From Sisyra terminalis (Eukaryota; Arthropoda; Insecta; Neuroptera; Sisyridae): a stretch of DNA of 64,000 nt. Both the position numbers and the translations under genes were made by a program. Within the stretch, counting starts at the first letter, position 1. Each line of letters opens with the position of its first letter. Where the stretch lies: NCBI GenBank assembly GCA_958496175.1, contig OY292277.1, positions 23,268,282-23,332,281 of the forward strand. Reading direction: 5' to 3'. Below are positions 47,689 to 57,880 of this stretch, one piece after another. Below the pieces are notes generated by a model that had not been told where the DNA came from, ran no database searches, and saw only the letters and a list, made by a program, of their open reading frames with translations.

Positions 47689-50600
47689 TCAACTTTTCCC
47701 ATCCGTATTTTTTTGTCGTTGGAATTCTTCATAAAATATTTTTTTTGTATTTTCCAAAGTAAGTTCAAAATTTTCTAAATCCATTCGTTTTTCTTCTTCC
47801 AAAGTTTGTAGCCGGTTTCGTAAAAGTAAAAGTTCTTCATTCAAAAGTTCGACTCTAAAACAGAAATTAATTATCGAAAGATATATAAACAGTATGTTGC
47901 AGCAGTACTTATTTTTCATTTCTTCATTTTCAATCATAGTATTGGAACCTTTGTTATCAGCTTGTTTAGACATTCGAGAATACAAAGATGCTCGAGACAT
48001 TGTCTTTTCAATTTCCAATTTAGATATCTTATTTTCTAATCTTATAACTTTCTGGCATTCTTTTTTATAATTCATTTGTGATTCATCGTATGAATTTCGC
48101 GCAACTTCCAATCGATTATTTAGAGCTGAAATTAATTCCAACAAACGAACTTTTTCACTATCTCCAGACCTCAATAACACTTTTTCAAACTATAAAAGTA
48201 AAACTAAAGTAAAAAACCAAACAAATTCAATAGAATAGTAGACGTCTTCATAATAATAGACAACTTTGAAAAGTGTATAATAAAAATTTACGAAGCGTAC
48301 TAGTGGCCGAGTGGTCCTTTGGAAAAGAGACCATTCCAAAACTAGTAGGTGTTAGGTTCGAATCTTCTTTCGAGAAAATTTTCGATATTTCTCGATTTAC
48401 GAACTTGCATTAACTCTGGAGTCCCTAAATACTTTGGTAGTTATAAAGCGACGGCAAATAACAAAAAAAAAGGACTCATGTCCCTTTTAGAACCGTCAAA
48501 TCTGGTAATGTTGAAATTTTTACTTTATTTTTTATTCTATTCACCAGATTTAACGATTCTAAAAGGGACCTTAGTTCTATTTGCCTTTTTTTGCCGTCGC
48601 TATATAACTACCAAAATATTTAGCGACTCTAGAGTTAATTTTAATTTTTAACTTAAAGTTAAATTAAAAGGGACATGAGCTAAAAGAAATTTACCCTTCA
48701 TGGTGTAAAGATCGATACAAGTAACTTTTATACATGTTACTATCTGGCAATGTCTCATCATTCTTTATCTTGTTTCTTTATTTTGAATCTACATTTGTTT
48801 GTGATTTGGTTGTTAATTCAATTCTGACATCGTCTAATTTCTTTTTTGTCGGAAGATTTTCATTACGGTCGATTTATTGCACAAAGAAAATAGAATGATA
48901 CTTCCCCAGATAGTGAATTGTATACAAAGTTGTCAAAGATACATTTGAAAAATATCTGAATACTAGGTAAGTAACTTTTTTAAAAATGATCCGAAGTTAC
49001 TTTGGTTATCTAGTCACTCTTAAAAAAGGAATTTAAATATTTATCTAAATGTACTTTGTATACCAGATATGCCCTAAGTTTCGTAACGTATTAGGTAAAG
49101 TTGTTAGGTAACCAGATAATGAATTTCTTATATTCATTAATTTAGAAAAAAGTGAAGTATGTATGTTTAAACTCCTGTAAGCCGAACACACTTAAAAAAC
49201 GATAAAAGATTCATTTAAGAGTTAAATATATTGAATTTTAAAGAACTAAAGAAAATAAAATTCTGTGTCTAGTTTCTCGGTATCTAAGTTACTTTTCGAT
49301 ATCTAAGGTACTTTTTAAGTTACAAGATACAGATCCTGTTAAAAATATCTAAGATACTAATTACTTTTTGCCAAAAAATAAAAGAACTAAGATACAGTAT
49401 AGTAGATACTTTAAAGTAATTTAGATACTTTTTTACAGCTCCGCTTGTACATATAAGCTACTTGTACCAAAAATATTCCCAACGCTCACGTTTTAGAGGT
49501 TTTATTGAAGGTTCGCACACAAAAAAGGTAAGAAGACTAACTTGTATCTGTATTATATGAATTTACGAACTGCAATAGGAAATTTCTTCGAAAAATATCT
49601 CATTCATAAATTTTGTCCTATGAAAAAATTGGAAAATTTGGGTGTGTAACATCATCAGTACATGATAAAATTACTTATTGCCATATTTTGCACTATCGCT
49701 TACAACGATTCAGAGATTTGTTCTTGTAAGCTAATAGTGGTTTTCTATGATTTCACATATAGAAACGAAAAGGGTCAATTTGTCTCTTTCTATCGGTATT
49801 ATTGACATGAACATGGTGATAGAGACAGAATGACTGTCTTTTTGTAAATCAATAGAATTATTGAGTTATATAATTAATTTTCTTACGCCATCCATTACAG
49901 TTGATTGTTTATGTTTTTCTTCATTAAAATGATTAAAATCATTTTGTGCGTCTCCACTATTAGGAAGAACCACGGAAAACTCTTTTAATTGATTCTTAAT
50001 TTCTTCCAATTTCGATTCTCGATCATTTAACAACTTTTGTAGACTCTCTTGGCGTTCTTTTTCCTTTTCCAAATTCATTTTTAACGTTTTATTTTCTTCC
50101 ACAAGCTTTTCGTGAGCTGCTTTCTTTTCGTTTAAACTTTCTTTGTATTTGTCTTCCAGAGCACTTATTTGACCTGTTAAGGCTTTGATTAGTTGATTAT
50201 CGTGATCGCTTTTTTCCAAAAGCGTTGTAGTTTTGGTTTTCAAAGTGAACATTTCGTTTTCTAAAACGCGGATTCGAGCTCGAGATCCGTCCAATTTTTT
50301 TTTCGTTTCCTCATACTGTGATTTGGTTGAAATCAGTTCTTTGGATGTTTGTTCTTGAATTTGGCGTCGATTCGATTCTGCTTGTCGAATAGACAATGAG
50401 TTCATGGTCTCTAAAATATTGGTATAAATCTAATTTAAGTTAAAAGTATAGTATTGTGGATTATAGATTCAAAAACCTTTTTCTACCAGCGGAATAGTGC
50501 TTAATTTTTCTTGATATTCTAAGAGTTTGTTTTGTAAATTAATTATTTGTTGTGCTCGACCACGCCAAGAAGATCCAGTAGCAGCTAAGTTTTGTATTGT

Positions 50601-51542
50601 TGTAAAACTTTCTCCAACTTCTTGCGATAATAAACGATTCGCAAGTTTCAGTTCATTTGAGAGTTCAATATTTCGATTTTTCGTTTCAAACAATTTTTTT
50701 GTGGTGGTAGCTAATTTTTCAGATAAACTTTTTATCTGATCGGGAGATTCATCGCGTTTCTCTAAATTTTTCAAATTATATAAGCTATACAAAATACAGT
50801 TTTAATGTTATACCTTTTTTAATTTCAAATGTCTTAACTGAATCAAATATTTTTTTCTAATCGTAAAAAAACATTGAATTTGAAATTAAAAAAGCAGAAT
50901 TCAAAATTATAATTCAATGTCTTACGTTCATTCAAAACAGGAGTATTAATTTGAAATTCTCCTTCTTTAGGCATAGCTTTTATTACATTTTCTAATTTAC
51001 TACATTTAGATTTATAACTTTCGAGTTCCGATGTTAATTCTCGAACTTTTTTGCTTAACTCCACAATTTTACTGCTAGCTAAGTCAGCATGCGAGCCTTG
51101 AACTGATATTGAGGTATTTTTTGTAAAATGTTCATACTGTTTTACTTTATTTTCTAATATTTCTAATTTAGAGTTTGTAGTATCGATTTGTTGTTCTTTG
51201 TCGGTAATAACTTGTTTGAGCATTTCATTTTCTTGAGATAACGTCTACAACAATTACTAGGTAAGTACAATTAATTATGTGTTATTATTTTTCTTTTACA
51301 TGTATTTCATTTCTCAAATATTTATTTAATTCCTGTGGAAACATCAAATCCGTTGGTAATTTTGGTATATCCATTTTATTCAAATTAAGATTGTCGTCAA
51401 CATTTATTCTAACAGAATCTGGAATTACTATATCACTGCTAGACGAGGATTCACTAATAAAAGATGTTGGCGTCTTGGTAATTAGAACTTTGCTTTCTTT
51501 AGCCAAAGACTTCCCAGTCGTAGTTTTGGCAATTTTTGGCAT
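47689..51542 (-). CDS. CCDC13: Coiled-coil domain-containing protein 13
   Basis: Long coiled-coil protein. In vertebrates CCDC13 is a centriolar-satellite protein needed for ciliogenesis. Exons (minus): 51542-51300, 51244-50926, 50761-50477, 50410-49887, 48189-47909, 47854-47689, giving 605 residues. Family landmarks in order: SSKIVELSKKVRELTSE (human has ATKIVELSKKNR), LLSQEVGESF...SSWRGRAQQI (human REVGED...TWRGRAQQI), then NEMFTLKTKTTTLLEKSDHDNQLIKAL in two adjacent pieces. Most of the protein is heptad-like Leu/Glu/Lys. The N-terminal 80 residues are Ser-rich and less structured. The start is the ATG at 51542, since upstream in-frame codons are not ATG. The donor after exon 3 is unusual (G|GTTTTT), but it is the only junction whose phase continues the frame. 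Intron 4 (1.7 kb) hosts a SINE, a fold-back and a hAT-like element. Confidence 0.9.
48296..48430 (+). mobile_element. tRNA-derived SINE, copy C
   Basis: A box TGGCCGAGTGGT (48304-48315) and B box GGTTCGAATC (48355-48364) with normal tRNA spacing, then the common body TTTTCGATATTTCTCG and AACTCTGGAGT. It lies inside CCDC13 intron 4 on the opposite strand. The acceptor-stem ends do not pair, so it is not a tRNA gene. Confidence 0.75.
48408..48640. repeat. Large fold-back of the SINE tail
   Basis: The left arm 48410-48505 (AACTCTGGAGTCCC, ACTTTGGTAGTTATAAAGCG, GACGGCAAATA, GTCCCTTTTAGAACCG, AATCTGG) is mirrored by the right arm 48545-48638 (CCAGATTTAACG, CTAAAAGGGACC, TATTTGCC, GCCGTCGCTATATAACTACC, CTCTAGAGTTA). 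Arms are about 95 bp with a 38-bp spacer. Transcripts of either strand would form a long hairpin. Confidence 0.8.
48790..48910. repeat. Dispersed module X, copy 2
   Basis: GTTAATTCAATTCTGACATCG, then TTTTTTGTCGG-AGATTTTCATT and CGGTCGATTTATTGC match the copies at 21226 and 60580. It follows the SINE and fold-back in CCDC13 intron 4, so the order is SINE head, tail, fold-back, module X. Confidence 0.5.
48914..49444. mobile_element. hAT-like non-autonomous element, copy 1 of a pair
   Basis: The left end CAAAGTTGTCAAAGATAC and the inverted right end CGGAGCTGTAAAAAAGTATC form a terminal inverted repeat. The flanks ATTGTATA and CTTGTACA match at 6 of 8. The interior shares long ordered phrases with 52922-53458: GTAAAGTTGTTAGGTAA, AAAACGATAAAAGATT, AGTTACAAGATACAG, ACTAAGATACAGTATA. 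It is packed with GATAC-type subterminal repeats. Confidence 0.65.
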
Positions 51543-52091
51543 GGTAAAATCAATAGCAATAAAAAAAGACAAATAAAATTTGAGACTTCAAAATATAAAG
51601 GTTTAACAAAAAAAGAAAATTAAATTCTTTTATCAATTTCTATAGTAATGAAAGGGAAATTTTACTTTCATACAAATGAAATTCATTTTCCCACTTTATA
51701 AAAATTTATTATGTACGCATGCAAACGGAATTAAAAATTAGACGGCTCTGTCGTTTGCTCACTTCGCTCATCAGCCTTGCATTAACCCTTACCACTCCAG
51801 AGCATTTTTCATATGAAATTTATCAAATCCAAGCGTAAAAAAATATTTGAAAAAATGAGTATACTTTTAAAAAATTGAAAGAAAAGTTTCCAGTGAAATA
51901 ATGAATAAAAAGTCTTAATTAAGTTTAAGAATTATATATTTACTGTCATATAAATTTGTTAATCGGAGTTAATCGGCGACATCGGAGTTGTTTAAATATT
52001 CTCTTTGTCGCCGTAGTGGCACTAACGGAGTTGTAAATAGATTTCCAAATAAAATTTTTCCAAATAATTTTCTGTTATATCAGTTTAGAAT

Positions 52092-52508
52092 AGTAGTGGC
52101 CAACCCGTGATTCGCATCAGGCCCGTCATGACCATTTTTTCGGCCCGAGACATTCATCACACTTACAAAATAATGACTAAATTAGTGAAAACCTTAGTAT
52201 TAAAAATGTCCACAGTATATTTAAATCGAATAAGGGGATATATAATTTAGAATAAAGGTACAACTCAAAAATTGAACTTGCCGAGAAATCGTTAATAAAG
52301 TTTTTATTATATATGGAGTTCTCTAAAATAGACTGAATATTGGTAGTACTTTACGTGGTAGGGGAATATACTAGAGTTATCCTTCTATTTTGCGTACAAA
52401 ATAGACGGCTTTCTCATTGTAAAACTGCTGCTAACTAAAAACTAGCAACTTTTGAGTTGTATCCTTAATCTACTGCAGGTGCGATATGTGTGGCCCACAG
52501 ACCACTGG
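52092..52508. mobile_element. hAT-like element with perfect 8-bp target duplication
   Basis: Bounded on both sides by TTTAGAAT (52084-52091 and 52509-52516). It begins AGTAGTGGCCAACCCGTGAT and ends TGGCCCACAGACCACTGG (inverse CCAGTGGTCTGTGGGCCA). At 417 bp with no transposase, it is non-autonomous. The minus-strand fragment at 24290 is a relative. Confidence 0.8.
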
Positions 52509-52921
52509 TTTAGAATACCCTATTTTCTAAATTTCTGTGTAACTATATTTAATAAATTATATCTTAGTGACATTCTTCATAATATCAGTGATACTTCGAA
52601 ATACGAGTTTAATACGTTTCATATTCTTGGTGGTATCTCACTGCAATTTTCCCGAATAAAATTAATTGAAAATCTATTAATTCGTTCCAGCCTCCAAAAT
52701 TCCACCCCAGTTGTTTTTGTTACGTGTTTTTTTTTTAATAAGGAAAATGTATCTACAAATAACAAAAAATATAATAGAAAAGCATAATAAAAGAGAATGT
52801 AAAGAAATAAACTGGTTTTATAAAGTGTATTTGTATTTTCACTTAAATGCAACTGACATAAAACTCTATTGTATATTGTAGTACTGTTGTTGTATTGTAG
52901 TACTATTGTATATTATAGTTT

Positions 52922-53458
52922 ACAGAGCTGTCAAAGATACTTTGAGAAAGTATCTAGATACAAGGTAAGTACTCATAAAAGAAGCAAAAAAGAGTACAAG
53001 ATAGGTACTCATAAAAAATGGAACTTAAATACTTATCTTAAGTTACTTTTTAAGATACATAACAGTATACTTTTTAGTTATTTTGTATACTATGTATGTA
53101 TTATGTTTTATGATGTATTAAGTAAAGTTGTTAGGTAATTAAGTAATGCAAAGTAATGCATTTCTTATCATTATTAATTTAGGAAAAATGAAAATTTATG
53201 TCTAATCTCCTAAAAACATATTATACTTTAAAAACGATAAAAGATTAATCTAAGAAGTATTTACTGAAACTTGTGGAACAAAAAAAAAATGATAAAACTC
53301 TGTATCTAATCTTTCGATATCTATGCTACTTTTGAAGTTACAAGATACAGTTTCTTTTAAAAAATGCCTAAAATAATAGTTATTTTTTACCAAAAAATGA
53401 CGGAACTAAGATACAGTATACATCGTATACATAAAGTATGTAATTGCACAAAAGCTCT
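52922..53458. mobile_element. hAT-like non-autonomous element, copy 2 of a pair
   Basis: Starts CAGAGCTGTCAAAGATACTT and ends CACAAAAGCTCTAG. It is collinear with 48914-49444 over about 530 bp and somewhat more diverged. No target duplication recognised. An open frame at 52869 overlaps it and is spurious. Confidence 0.6.
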
Positions 53459-54752
53459 AGAAAAACTTATCAAAAATGCTTCAATACTGAGGTAAACAAG
53501 GACATCGGGGATACGTGGGATAATTTAAAACGCACGAAGTGCAGTAAAGTGGTGGGTTATGTGCTCAAACATTATTAAATATCTCAAATTTTACTCGTAT
53601 TGCAAGGTAAAACTTCATTTGTTTGGATCTCAAATATCTCGTATGTTAGGATATTCATATTTCGAGGTAGCACTCGTATGTCCAAAGTCTATATTCATTA
53701 TTTTGACCAGTGATGCTTAGATATTTAGCAAATAGTAGATACTCATCGTATGCTAAACATGTACTATACTTGTCTTTGTAATGTAAACGTTTCTAAGCTA
53801 CTGATAAGACAATAAGAACATCAATAGATAGAACCAATATGTTACCGATAAAATATGTGCACAAAAATCGTGCTTGGTAAATATTATTTTATAATGTACT
53901 TTGTAATATTTGAGGATTTGAATGTTAACAGTTTGCTAATAATTCAAGAATTGCGCAATGGTTAAGGAATATTATAAACCACGTAAAATGAATCAGAATT
54001 ATTAGAAAATAAAATTTCAAGTTCAAGATCGTTACATCCGAAGTTCGTTTAACGAGATGCGTTACATCGAAATTTGACTATAATATTTAATTTTACTTTA
54101 TTATAATGATTAATTAGTCTATTTTACTTTTTGATATAATAAATCTTAATTTTAAGAATGATACATAGTAATAATAAAATTGCAGAGCAACGATCAAACT
54201 ATTGCAAGGATATTGTGAATGATAGGTATGTAAATGATAACTCTGCAGTAATAAATAAATATAATCTTTATTTGTTTCTTATAATAGAAGAAAATCATGA
54301 AACGAATTTCTTTTACAATTTGTACGTAAAGAAAACGATTGTAATAAAATCAGCCTTTTTTATTCTAAACAATTACAATGTTAAAATCTTATATATGTTA
54401 TATATATCAATATTTAATAGATAAAACTTGGTGCGATTTAAAAAGAAATTCTAACTATATTTCCAATAAATAATGACTGATTTTCTAAATTGTATAAAAG
54501 TTATATGGAATGTTTTTTTTTTTATAAAGTTAACAAAATTAAATTTCTCTGTTTTAGTAAATTTATATATTCATTTTCCTCTTTTTTTCGGATATAGACA
54601 TATATTCTATAAGAATAAAAAATTAAAAATCACAAGTAGAGACATAGACAGTTCTCGTCTAGAAAATATTGGAATGTTTTTGTGTGGAAAAAAATATTGC
54701 AAATAACCCCAAAAAATTGACTTGAAAAGAACTTTTACGACTTGATTTTTCC
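53459..54752. other. AT-rich spacer right of the small-protein locus 3' end
   Basis: Contains two frames of 88 and 77 codons (54158 and 54473, plus strand) made almost wholly of Asn, Ile, Lys, Phe and Tyr codons, as expected by chance in such DNA. No gene or element recognised. Confidence 0.5.
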
Positions 54753-55127
54753 TTATTTTTTCTTTTTCATCTGCTTCATTTTTCGTTTTTCCTCCCGTTT
54801 TCGTTCCTTTTCTTTCAACGACTTGTACAGTTTGTAGCCGAATAAAACTGAAAAAAGAAAATAAATGCGATTAGTGTTTTTGTGATTAAAAATATTTCCA
54901 ATTTTAGTACCAATAAGTGTAATTACAAAAAACGTTATTAAATATTTAAGATATTCATAGGATTCGTGAATTTTCCAAGCAGTTTGTACGTCGTGGTATT
55001 TCCTCAATACGTTTTCCTTATATTCCCGAATCAAGTTTAGCTTTTCATTTTCATCCGCCTGTTTGTATTTTTCACGGAAAATTTCAATTTCATCGTCGGT
55101 AAACTCAATCGATTTGTATAAATCCAT
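54753..55127 (-). CDS. Small membrane protein locus, isoform 1 (proximal first exon)
   Basis: I do not recognise the family. Exon 55127-54911 encodes 72 residues from MDLYKSIEFTDDEIEIF, charged and helical, entering a membrane segment (YLITFFVITLI). It ends in phase 1 at G|GTACTA. The shared exon 54847-54753 completes the membrane helix with (V)LFGYKLYKSL and adds a tail with about 16 Lys/Arg, ending QMKKKK. The spliced protein has 103 residues. The intron is only 63 bp, in frame and free of stops, so leaving it in would give a 124-residue version. The protein would be single-pass with a basic C-terminus. Two more first exons upstream can use the same second exon. Confidence 0.65.
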   Translation of the reverse strand: MDLYKSIEFTDDEIEIFREKYKQADENEKLNLIREYKENVLRKYHDVQTAWKIHESYEYLKYLITFFVITLIGTKIGNIFNHKNTNRIYFLFSVLFGYKLYKSLKEKERKREEKRKMKQMKKKK

Positions 55128-55657
55128 TATGAATTTGAGTTAGTAACTTTAATGATAAATGCTATCATAGATAAGCGTGATTGTATAGGTTTTAACGATA
55201 AGACATTATGTTATTTTTACACGAAAACCTTTTCTTTTGTGCTCAATGTTACCTTATGAAAACAATGACTTGTTTGTATTTTTTTCATTTTATCGTTATA
55301 GAGAATGGCCAAATTAAGTGTTACGGTATCTATTTAATAAATACTTTTCTTACCAAAGATTAATGTAATTACAAGAAGTAGAGAAAACAAAATCACAAAC
55401 TGATATCCTAAGCTGTTTTGATTTATCTTATCAAGTCCCATCGCTCCATTTTCGCCGGATAAAACTTGTCGTAACAAAGAATTTTTTTGCTCATCGGAAA
55501 CACCTTGCATGCCTTTAATCATTTCAAGGATTTTTTCCGCGGATGGCACTTCAAGATTGTCATAATCTATGTTATCAGTTTGTTCACCACCGGATTGAAT
55601 TGCATCTAACATTTCGTCATTAACTTGAAATTTTTCTTTAAGTATATTCATATCCAT
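54753..55657 (-). CDS. Small membrane protein locus, isoform 2 (middle first exon)
   Basis: Exon 55657-55354 encodes 101 residues: an acidic, helical N-terminus (MDMNILKEKFQVNDEMLDAI ... SAEKILEMIKGMQGVSDEQK) followed by a strongly hydrophobic stretch (FVILFSLLLVITLIF). It ends in phase 1 at a good donor, G|GTAAGAAAA. Joining to the shared exon 54847-54753 gives (V)LFGYKLYKSL and the Lys/Arg tail, 132 residues in all. Without splicing the frame stops after FGKKSIY. The intron of 506 bp contains the whole isoform 1 first exon. There is no acceptor-like sequence before the ATG, so this should be a true first exon with its own promoter. Function unknown. Confidence 0.6.
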
Positions 55658-56415
55658 TTTGGAATTGATTTGTGTAGCACTTGTGCACTGCTTGTTAATT
55701 AAAAGTTAAATAATTTTGTGCTGGCTGTTTCAGTAAATTTTATGCTGAATCTCAAGCCGACGTGGAACTCCACATGTCGGTGTCATCATATTTTTCAATA
55801 TATCCATTTGATAATTGCTAATCTCTTCGTTTTATCAATTTAATGATTTCTTTATAATTTAACGATGCGACTGCTTATTTTCATTTTCACTTCTCTGATA
55901 ATTCTTTAAAACGATTTATCAACAAAACATATTTATCTTATTCATAACAAATCAAATAGTTCATAATTTTGGACATAAAACCCAGAAACCGAATAACAGA
56001 TGTTAACAAGATTCAATTAAAATTTCCGTTCCGGGTTTCATTCTTTAACAATAACGTTAAGAAAAGGTGTGATATTAATTCATCAAATAATAAAATAAGA
56101 ATTTTAAACCCTTTTTTCTTATAAAAGAAGTTATTAACTAATCTACAAATTAAATTTCTGATATCTACCATAACTGTAATTAGGTCTTATTTTTTTCCTT
56201 ATAGCTAATAAGTTTTAAGAATAAACATTAATTTGTTAATGTAACAATAGATGAATCTATGATTCTATTTTTGGAGAAAATCACTCAATATTTTAGTGAA
56301 TTAATTAAAAATACATACTTGCTAATCCAGCAATTATGAAGCCAGGTATAATAAAAACTGCATTCGAAAATCCGTGTTCTAACGGACCATCTTGACCACC
56401 GCTTAAATCGACCAT
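54753..56415 (-). CDS. Small membrane protein locus, isoform 3 (distal first exon)
   Basis: Exon 56415-56319 encodes 32 residues: MVDLSGGQDGPLEHGF, then a hydrophobic segment NAVFIIPGFIIAGLA. It ends in phase 1 at a strong donor, A|GTATGT. Spliced to 54847-54753 it gives a 63-residue protein, with (I)LFGYKLYKSL closing the membrane helix before the basic tail. Unspliced it would stop after only SMYF. This shortest form is probably the ancestral small integral membrane protein, because it consists of little more than the membrane segment and tail. I know no family name for it. Confidence 0.55.
55658..56318. other. Intronic/promoter DNA between alternative first exons
   Basis: AT-rich. It must contain the start site for isoform 2 if the model is right. 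A slightly GC-richer patch at 55740-55790 (CTCAAGCCGACGTGGAACTC) is the best promoter candidate. No other coding signal seen. Confidence 0.35.
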
Positions 56416-57195
56416 TTTTCACGAGATTTTCTTTCAAGAATGATGAATTTGGAAAATTTATTTCCTTTTGTCGAATATGTTGTTTTTTTTGATAACAATA
56501 ATAAAGCGATGACGCGTTCGATAGTGACAAGGAATTGGTGGCACAACACAAGTGTAAACTTTACGTTCATGCGTATTTGGTACCACCTGTCAGCTGTTAC
56601 ATGAAACAAAATTTGAATTTATTGAAGTGTGGACTTTACGTGGGCCTTACATGTGTAGTATAATATTGGCGGTATTTACATCATTATCAATATCTCCATT
56701 AGTATTTTAGAACCTTATAATATGACCCTATACCGATTAGTCAACAAAATTTTAAAGTGTGAATTTTCCGAATTTTTTTTTAATAATGAATGGGAAATCG
56801 TTCGTAGAGGTTTGTGAAAAAAGCCGTTTCGTTTGTGACAAAATAGTTTTGTGGTAATTAATTAATTACGAAAAATTAATTAACTAGTCATTGATATAGT
56901 AAAATGATAAGAAAATAAGGTTTTAAGCGACATACAATAACAGAAATGCGGGAATATTTAGTAAACGGTTGGTTGAAACTAAAACTAAACAAAAAATGAA
57001 AGAAAGCTAAACAGAACCTCCCCCTCCCTTCGAAAAAAAAGGAATTTATGAAATTAATTTTTTTCTTCAAATTATATTTTCAAAAAAATTTCCAAAACAA
57101 CAAAAATTGAAACATAATCAAACACGCTTTTTTCTCAAATTTTTTCATCGCTTGTGAAAATCAAATTTTCTGACAAAAAATTTTTGAATACAAAC

Positions 57196-57345
57196 ATGCA
57201 TACAACAAGCATTGATGATTTTCGTCATAAAGGTGTTTTTGTAAAATTTGAAGTTGTTATTGAAGTAGGCGAATTAGGTTTTTTGGGTGTATGTTTCTTA
57301 TATCTTGTTATTAAAGATTTTAAAACTTTTAAACGACATCGTTGA
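57196..57345 (+). CDS. Candidate 49-residue open frame, head to head with the small-protein locus
   Basis: Starts MHTTSIDDFRHKGVF and ends CFLYLVIKDFKTFKRHR. The codons are strikingly rich in the G-first type (GAT, GGT, GTT, GAA, GTA), unlike the AT noise of neighbouring frames, which suggests selection. A short hydrophobic stretch (FLGVCFLYLVI) is too short for a firm membrane call. It lies 780 bp from the distal first exon and is divergently oriented. It may be a real small protein, one exon of a larger gene, or chance. Confidence 0.3.
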   Translation: MHTTSIDDFRHKGVFVKFEVVIEVGELGFLGVCFLYLVIKDFKTFKRHR

Positions 57346-57880
57346 GATCAAGTTTCACCATTCGCCATGCGGATTATGAGCCATGATTCTCTTGTTGTTT
57401 TCCTAAAGGTGGCACTAAAATTTGAAGTTGAACAATTTACTGTCATTGGCAATGAGGTTTAAAATATTGGAATATTTTATAGTTGCTTCATAAATGTTAA
57501 AATCTTAACGATAATTAAAAATTTTTATACTGATTTATTAATCATTTAATGCAATTGTTTCATTCATTTGAAATAAAAACTGATAAAACTGATTAATTTT
57601 AAAAACATTTATTAGCGATTATAAAAGCATACATTACAATTAAAACATTATATAATGTTTTTGTGTTAACAACATTTATTTTGTTCAAATACATAATTGT
57701 ATAATTGTATTGTTTTATCACGTTATATTGGTCAAGTAACAATAAGATTATATTTTAAAAAAAATGGAATCATATCAAGATATCATAATAATTATAATTA
57801 AAAATAAATACTTTATGAAAAGCTAACAATATTTTCAGTAGTAAATTTAGAATATTATACAAAAAATATCAGCAGACCGA

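Noticed and set aside
48300..48370. tRNA gene candidate with good A and B boxes
   Set aside because: No pairing acceptor or anticodon stems, and the same head plus a common body occurs at three other loci, so it is a SINE.
51240..51576. Plus-strand frame opposite CCDC13 exon 1
   Set aside because: Shadow of the coding exon on the other strand.
54158..54706. Two consecutive open frames of 88 and 77 codons
   Set aside because: Composition is only Asn, Ile, Lys, Phe and Tyr, as random AT-rich DNA gives. No motif and no splice context.
56403..56609. 68-codon minus-strand frame upstream of the distal small-protein exon
   Set aside because: Overlaps the ATG of isoform 3 in another frame and has no motif.
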